A DNA stretch of 64,000 nucleotides from DATMBF01 sp035559595. Lineage in GTDB: Bacteria > Bacteroidota > Ignavibacteria > UBA10030. The notes beneath the pieces are model-generated. The model had not been told where the DNA came from. It worked only from the letters and a program-made list of their open reading frames with translations, and made no database searches. The position numbers and the translations under genes were made by a program. How positions within the stretch are numbered: the first letter of the stretch is position 1; every line of letters begins with the position of its first letter. The stretch spans positions 137,953 through 201,952 of the forward strand of contig DATMBF010000020.1 in assembly GCA_035559595.1 (NCBI GenBank). Direction: 5' to 3'. Of this stretch, positions 61,136-64,000 are shown piece by piece.

Positions 61136-61420
61136 CTACTCTTTTTGACCGGACGATGGGTTGCTCTTCAGCGTGTATTGGAGAGCGCCCGACGGACATC
61201 GCTCGATCTGCGACGCCACATCTCCTGCTGAGGCGAGCTCAGGCCGAATCCACCGTTTCCTCTTTCTGTCGAAGACTAACGGAAGACCGCGAAGACAGTT
61301 GCCTGAATGGATGCAGAGATTCGGATCAAACGTGACGATGATCCCATCAGTGCCGTATGTTTGTAATCGGTTGGACACACGCTCAGCTAAGATACAAATT
61401 TCTCCACCGCAGTTCATCAT
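61136..61420 (-). CDS. Divergent 4Fe-4S mono-cluster protein
   Basis: The 94-residue protein matches the Fer4_19-type small iron-sulfur domain: IIVTFDPNLCIHSGNCLRGLPLVFDRKRKRWIRPE and the last ligand in ERCPSGALQY. Both cysteine groups and the GNCLRGLP motif are kept. It probably binds a single cluster for electron transfer or sensing. It lies 55 bases upstream of the MFS gene and may be co-transcribed with it. Confidence 0.85.
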   Translation of the reverse strand: MMNCGGEICILAERVSNRLQTYGTDGIIVTFDPNLCIHSGNCLRGLPLVFDRKRKRWIRPELASAGDVASQIERCPSGALQYTLKSNPSSGQKE

Positions 61421-61495
61421 GAGTAAAGAATTTTAACCACCACCGCGCAAAGTGACTGAAGGGATATCCTCTCCCTTGTCATCGAAGCAAACAAC

Positions 61496-61858
61496 CTAAG
61501 CGTTTGTTCTTTTTTTCTCGTCCTCCTCCATACCGGGGTACCATCCACACTTTCGTTTCCACTCCTCCTTGAACTTTTCACGCTCTTCCGGTGTCATTGC
61601 CGCAAGTTTTTCTTCAAAGCGGCGTTTCCATCGCTCGCGGCGCCAACCGTTCCCGTATCGCCACGGAGCCCACCCCCGGAGCAACAGGTGTGATAGCACA
61701 AGCAATCCCGCCGCCTGCCAAAAGGTGATCTCCGGTCCTTTGAAGAGATCCGGAATCAACGCGTTCCACAAGAGCATCACCACTGCACCGAACACCACTA
61801 TTGCAACGACTCCAACGACCAGCAGCTTTGCGATTTTCCACATCCACCATGGTCTCAT
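61496..61858 (-). CDS. Small membrane protein next to an ECF sigma factor
   Basis: The 120-residue protein has two membrane helices (IAKLLVVGVVAIVVFGAVVMLLW and FWQAAGLLVLSHLLLRGW). A highly charged helical tail follows (RFEEKLAAMTPEEREKFKEE), then KRKCGWYPG. The tail resembles the helical LTxxQ-like region of CnrX/Spy-type sensors only loosely. It starts 18 bases after the ECF sigma gene, so it may be its regulator. This is inference by position. Confidence 0.7.
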   Translation of the reverse strand: MRPWWMWKIAKLLVVGVVAIVVFGAVVMLLWNALIPDLFKGPEITFWQAAGLLVLSHLLLRGWAPWRYGNGWRRERWKRRFEEKLAAMTPEEREKFKEEWKRKCGWYPGMEEDEKKRTNA

Positions 61859-61876
61859 GCGTTTCTCCTTAAGTGA

Positions 61877-62455
61877 TCATGAGGTTTGAAATTCTTCATA
61901 CAACTCTTGCAGTCGCTCACGCAGGTACAACACGGCGTAGTGTTTGCGCGAAAGCAACGTATTGATCGGCTCACCCGTCAATTCTGCAATCTCTTTGAAA
62001 CTTCTTCCTTCCAACTCATGCAGGGCAAACACTTCGCGTTGCTCGGGTGGGAGCTCGTCAAGCACGTCAGCAAGCTCCGTCCAGACAATAGACCTGTAGT
62101 AGAGTTCTTCCGGATTCTGGGTCGGATCAAAGAGGATGTCCTCAAGATTGATCGGCAGAGAGGCATCTTCCTGCTCCGTCGGCATCGGTTCGGGTCTTCG
62201 CTTCCGGTACCAGTCGATGATCTTGTTCTTTGCGACGGTGAAGAGCCACGAGGTCAACTTCTCGATCGGCTCCGTCACGCTGAAGCTGGAGACCAACTGG
62301 TAAAGAACATCCTGCAAAATATCTTCTGCATCCTCTTCCGTGCGCACACGTCTTCGAATAAACCGCAAAAGTCTGGGGCGTTCCTGCTCGACCGCCTGTT
62401 TGAGAGAGGCATTGCGGTCCTCTAAGGTTTGCTGCACGTTTGCGGCTATGCTCAA
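61877..62455 (-). CDS. ECF sigma factor
   Basis: Region 2 reads RTEEDAEDILQDVLYQLVSSFS with WLFTVAKNKIIDWYRKRRPE, and region 4 reads LPPEQREVFALHELEGRSFKEIAELTGEPINTLLSRKHYAVLYLRERL. The frame is open to 62590, but the extra 45 residues overlap a likely small gene and have no sigma-factor features. I place the start at the TTG at 62455, which is preceded by AAAGG and gives 192 residues. A later GTG (62437) is possible. No zinc-finger anti-sigma factor follows. A small membrane protein does. Confidence 0.88.
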   Translation of the reverse strand: MSIAANVQQTLEDRNASLKQAVEQERPRLLRFIRRRVRTEEDAEDILQDVLYQLVSSFSVTEPIEKLTSWLFTVAKNKIIDWYRKRRPEPMPTEQEDASLPINLEDILFDPTQNPEELYYRSIVWTELADVLDELPPEQREVFALHELEGRSFKEIAELTGEPINTLLSRKHYAVLYLRERLQELYEEFQTS

Positions 62456-62552
62456 AGGGAGCCTTTGCGAGAATAAGACGTTGGAAGGAAGGAGATATTG
62501 TAGGTGTAAAACGATGAGACGGAAGGAAAAGTGCCGGCCGGCAAAATCAGCA

Positions 62553-62566
62553 GAGTCAGCTGACTC
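62553..62566. promoter_or_regulatory. Perfect 14-base palindrome upstream of the ECF sigma gene
   Basis: GAGTCAGCTGACTC is identical to its reverse complement and lies about 100 bases upstream of the likely sigma start, at the end of a putative small gene. A second palindrome, GCCGGCCGGC, lies at 62533-62542. They could bind a dimeric regulator or form hairpins. Confidence 0.3.
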
Positions 62567-62711
62567 AGCTCTCTTCCGCTTCGGAATCAAACGACTCCAG
62601 CAGCTCGGAGATCAACTGCATGTTTGCCTCGTTGTTTTCGTGCATGTAGGCATTCACAAGGTTCCTTAGCGCACGAAATATACGAGCGTACTTAAGAGTG
62701 AACTGGTCCAC
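62565..62711 (-). CDS. Possible 48-residue acidic protein
   Basis: A GTG at 62709-62711, ten bases after AAGG, opens a frame reading MDQFTLKYARIFRALRNLVN, AYMHENNEANMQLISELLES, FDSEAEES and a TGA. The composition (helical, basic first half, acidic second half) and codon choice look coding. It lies 109 bases upstream of the ECF sigma start on the same strand and would exclude the longer sigma frame. No family is recognised. Confidence 0.45.
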   Translation of the reverse strand: MDQFTLKYARIFRALRNLVNAYMHENNEANMQLISELLESFDSEAEES

Positions 62712-63056
62712 GATTTTGCAACCTTGACTTTCGATGTTTATTTCTACAGAATTTCCGCGGATGGTGTTAGAAGGGAAACGTTGAAAACTGCCGCAGCGAA
62801 AAAGACTTCTTCACTTGACAGAATCGTTTTTTTTTTTTGCGTATCTTCGTGGCGTAGGCCTAACTTCCTACTGGGGCTGGTGTGGGAGATTTTTTCGAGA
62901 TAGATTTCTTCATTCTGATTCCCGGTTTCAGAAGTGCGCAGCACTGGTGTAATGACTGCGCGTTTCTGAGGTCGGGATTTTTTGTTTCGACGTAAGAGTC
63001 GCAAGTTTTTTGACAAGATGCGCGCAAAGGTCTTCTTGAACGATAAAGGAGTTGCG
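62712..63056. other. Intergenic region upstream of the lipoprotein gene
   Basis: I find no convincing gene in these 345 bases. They hold a T12 tract at 62827-62838, a TTGACA at 62815-62820 and TATCTTCG at 62842-62849 (spacing 21, longer than usual), and a T-rich leader of about 200 bases before the next gene. The TATCTTCG octamer is the same as in the promoter at 12734. Confidence 0.5.
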
Positions 63057-64000
63057 ATGAGATATGGTATTCCTGCGGTGGCGGCAATAGTCATGGTCGC
63101 TGTGGTTTTTCAGCATGGCTGCAAGGATAAAGGGACTGAGCCTGTGCCGCCCAAAAACCCACGGGAGTACACGTGGACGGTAGATACACTCATCGCCCAT
63201 CCTGACGCGATCCAGACCTGGATGTGGGACATTTATGGCACCAGTCCACAAAACGTCTGCGTCGTCGGCCATACGGACTGGACAGGAGTGAACGGTAACG
63301 GGATTATGTGGCGATACGATGGAACAAGATGGTCGATTGTGAACCAAGGCTTCAGAGACATTAGTCTTAACTCCATCACCGGCTTCGGTCCATCAAACAT
63401 CTATGCCGCCGGGAGCAAAGGTTCAGATGCGCTGATCCTTCATTTTAACGGGACAAGCTGGACGCAGACAATCCTTCCAGGTTACGGCTTGTTTGCGATT
63501 CGTGGAAGCAGTCCCTCAAACATTTGGGCAGGGGGATGGGGAGGGACGGTATTTCGCTTCGATGGAGCACAATGGATACGAGTGAGTGCTGATGAACGCC
63601 TCAATTTCAAAGACTTTGCAGTTACAAATCAGAAAACATATGCAATTGCCTATCGTGTGGACGAGCAACCTCAGGACACTATTTGGTATTATTCTCTTTC
63701 ATGGAATGGTCAGCAATGGGATACTCTTGACGTCTGGCTTGATCTAAGTTTGTACCCTTCAGCAGCGACGTTTGGTGCTCAGTCCCTTAGTATCATTGAT
63801 AGTGAGCTTTACTCCGCAGGAGGAGGCTTATTCAGGTTGGAATTGGGAAATTGGTTTAAAGTCCTAGGAAATGCGAAAGTTGCAAAGGTCTTCGGCACAT
63901 CTAAGAACAATATGCTTGCGGTTGGAACAAGTGGCGAAGCGAATCACTATGATGGATCCAATTGGTATCAATTTGAACAGTTCAAATCGAACGAATTTGA
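63057..64000 (+). CDS. Repeat lipoprotein, probable beta-propeller (3' end outside window)
   Basis: The start follows AAAGGA by six bases and the frame is open to the window end (314 codons). A signal peptide (MRYGIPAVAAIVMVAVVFQH) ends at GC, a probable lipid-modified cysteine with an atypical lipobox. The sequence then has PREYTWTVDTL, nearly the same as PRDYTWTRTTL in the lipoprotein at 9960-11033. The body has at least five F/Y/W-N/D-G-x-x-W strands (RYDGTRWSI, HFNGTSWTQ, RFDGAQWIR, SWNGQQWDT, HYDGSNWYQ). These alternate with G-x-S-P-S-N-I-W/Y-A-x-G strands. It is a family member of unknown surface role. Confidence 0.85.
   Translation, partial: MRYGIPAVAAIVMVAVVFQHGCKDKGTEPVPPKNPREYTWTVDTLIAHPDAIQTWMWDIYGTSPQNVCVVGHTDWTGVNGNGIMWRYDGTRWSIVNQGFRDISLNSITGFGPSNIYAAGSKGSDALILHFNGTSWTQTILPGYGLFAIRGSSPSNIWAGGWGGTVFRFDGAQWIRVSADERLNFKDFAVTNQKTYAIAYRVDEQPQDTIWYYSLSWNGQQWDTLDVWLDLSLYPSAATFGAQSLSIIDSELYSAGGGLFRLELGNWFKVLGNAKVAKVFGTSKNNMLAVGTSGEANHYDGSNWYQFEQFKSNEF

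Noticed and set aside
62744..63094. A 116-codon minus-strand frame upstream of the last lipoprotein
   Set aside because: It runs through the T12 tract and the promoter-like region, overlaps the lipoprotein start, and is low-complexity.

Overview
The window is bacterial, fully chromosomal in character, and gene-dense (roughly 60 genes). I see no rRNA, tRNA, CRISPR array, IS element or prophage. The gene content points to the FCB superphylum, most likely the Ignavibacteria/Chlorobi/Bacteroidota side. The evidence is a PUR-alpha-like DUF3276 protein, an 11-gene complex I operon without nuoEFG, a type III pantothenate kinase, and promoters whose -10 often reads TAnnTTCG. The lifestyle looks aerobic or microaerobic, because the haem cluster uses the oxygen-dependent HemF and a HemY-type oxidase. 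The lineage call is inference from gene content, not from a marker tree.

Layout. 1-3653: end of recJ, then yebC and a tightly coupled ruvC-ruvA-ruvB set. 3715-9719: RluA pseudouridine synthase, a CoA-acylating aldehyde dehydrogenase with an unusual C-terminal tail, a 3-methyladenine glycosylase, and uvrA. 9721-12621: a repeat lipoprotein with a truncated sibling next to it, a DUF58 protein and a TPR lipoprotein. 12804-14945: a sigma factor, HTH protein and ImmA/IrrE-like zinc peptidase in one unit, then a PUR-domain protein with a strong terminator. 15026-22681: an rRNA cytosine methyltransferase and a heat-shock block (clpB, dnaK, three small Hsp20 genes). 23011-26181: M28 peptidase, birA, coaX. 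26182-36755: nuoABCDHIJKLMN on the minus strand behind a clear promoter. 36914-37308: remains of a type III restriction operon. 37492-42711: ferredoxin, CBS protein, an unknown protein, cob(I)alamin adenosyltransferase, CNB-DUF1003 protein, M20 dipeptidase and a small membrane protein. 42934-51885: a haem biosynthesis run (ccsA/hemX-like, hemA, C, D, E, F, H, G) interrupted by a gutted Kef-type antiporter gene and by heptameric intergenic repeats. 51897-57818: an envelope-quality block (lipoprotein, PDZ protein, anti-sigma, sigma, vWA protein, HtrA-like protease). 57845-62711: DoxX, metallophosphoesterase, MFS exporter, a 4Fe-4S protein, a small membrane protein, an ECF sigma factor and a possible 48-residue protein. 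63057-64000: a second full member of the repeat lipoprotein family, cut by the window end.

How it works together. The haem genes, the CcsA-like protein and complex I form the respiratory core. The EFG-less complex I probably takes electrons from ferredoxin rather than NADH, and a ferredoxin gene lies upstream in the same orientation. The envelope block and three sigma-factor loci suggest several independent stress circuits.

The most unusual signals are these: two genes (type III Res and Kef) each reduced to their N- and C-terminal ends with the middle removed; phase-perfect heptamer repeats in three gaps of the haem cluster; the sigma/HTH/zinc-peptidase unit; and the aldehyde dehydrogenase tail that resembles a microcompartment-targeting peptide. 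All identifications come from reading the translated sequence. No database search was run.
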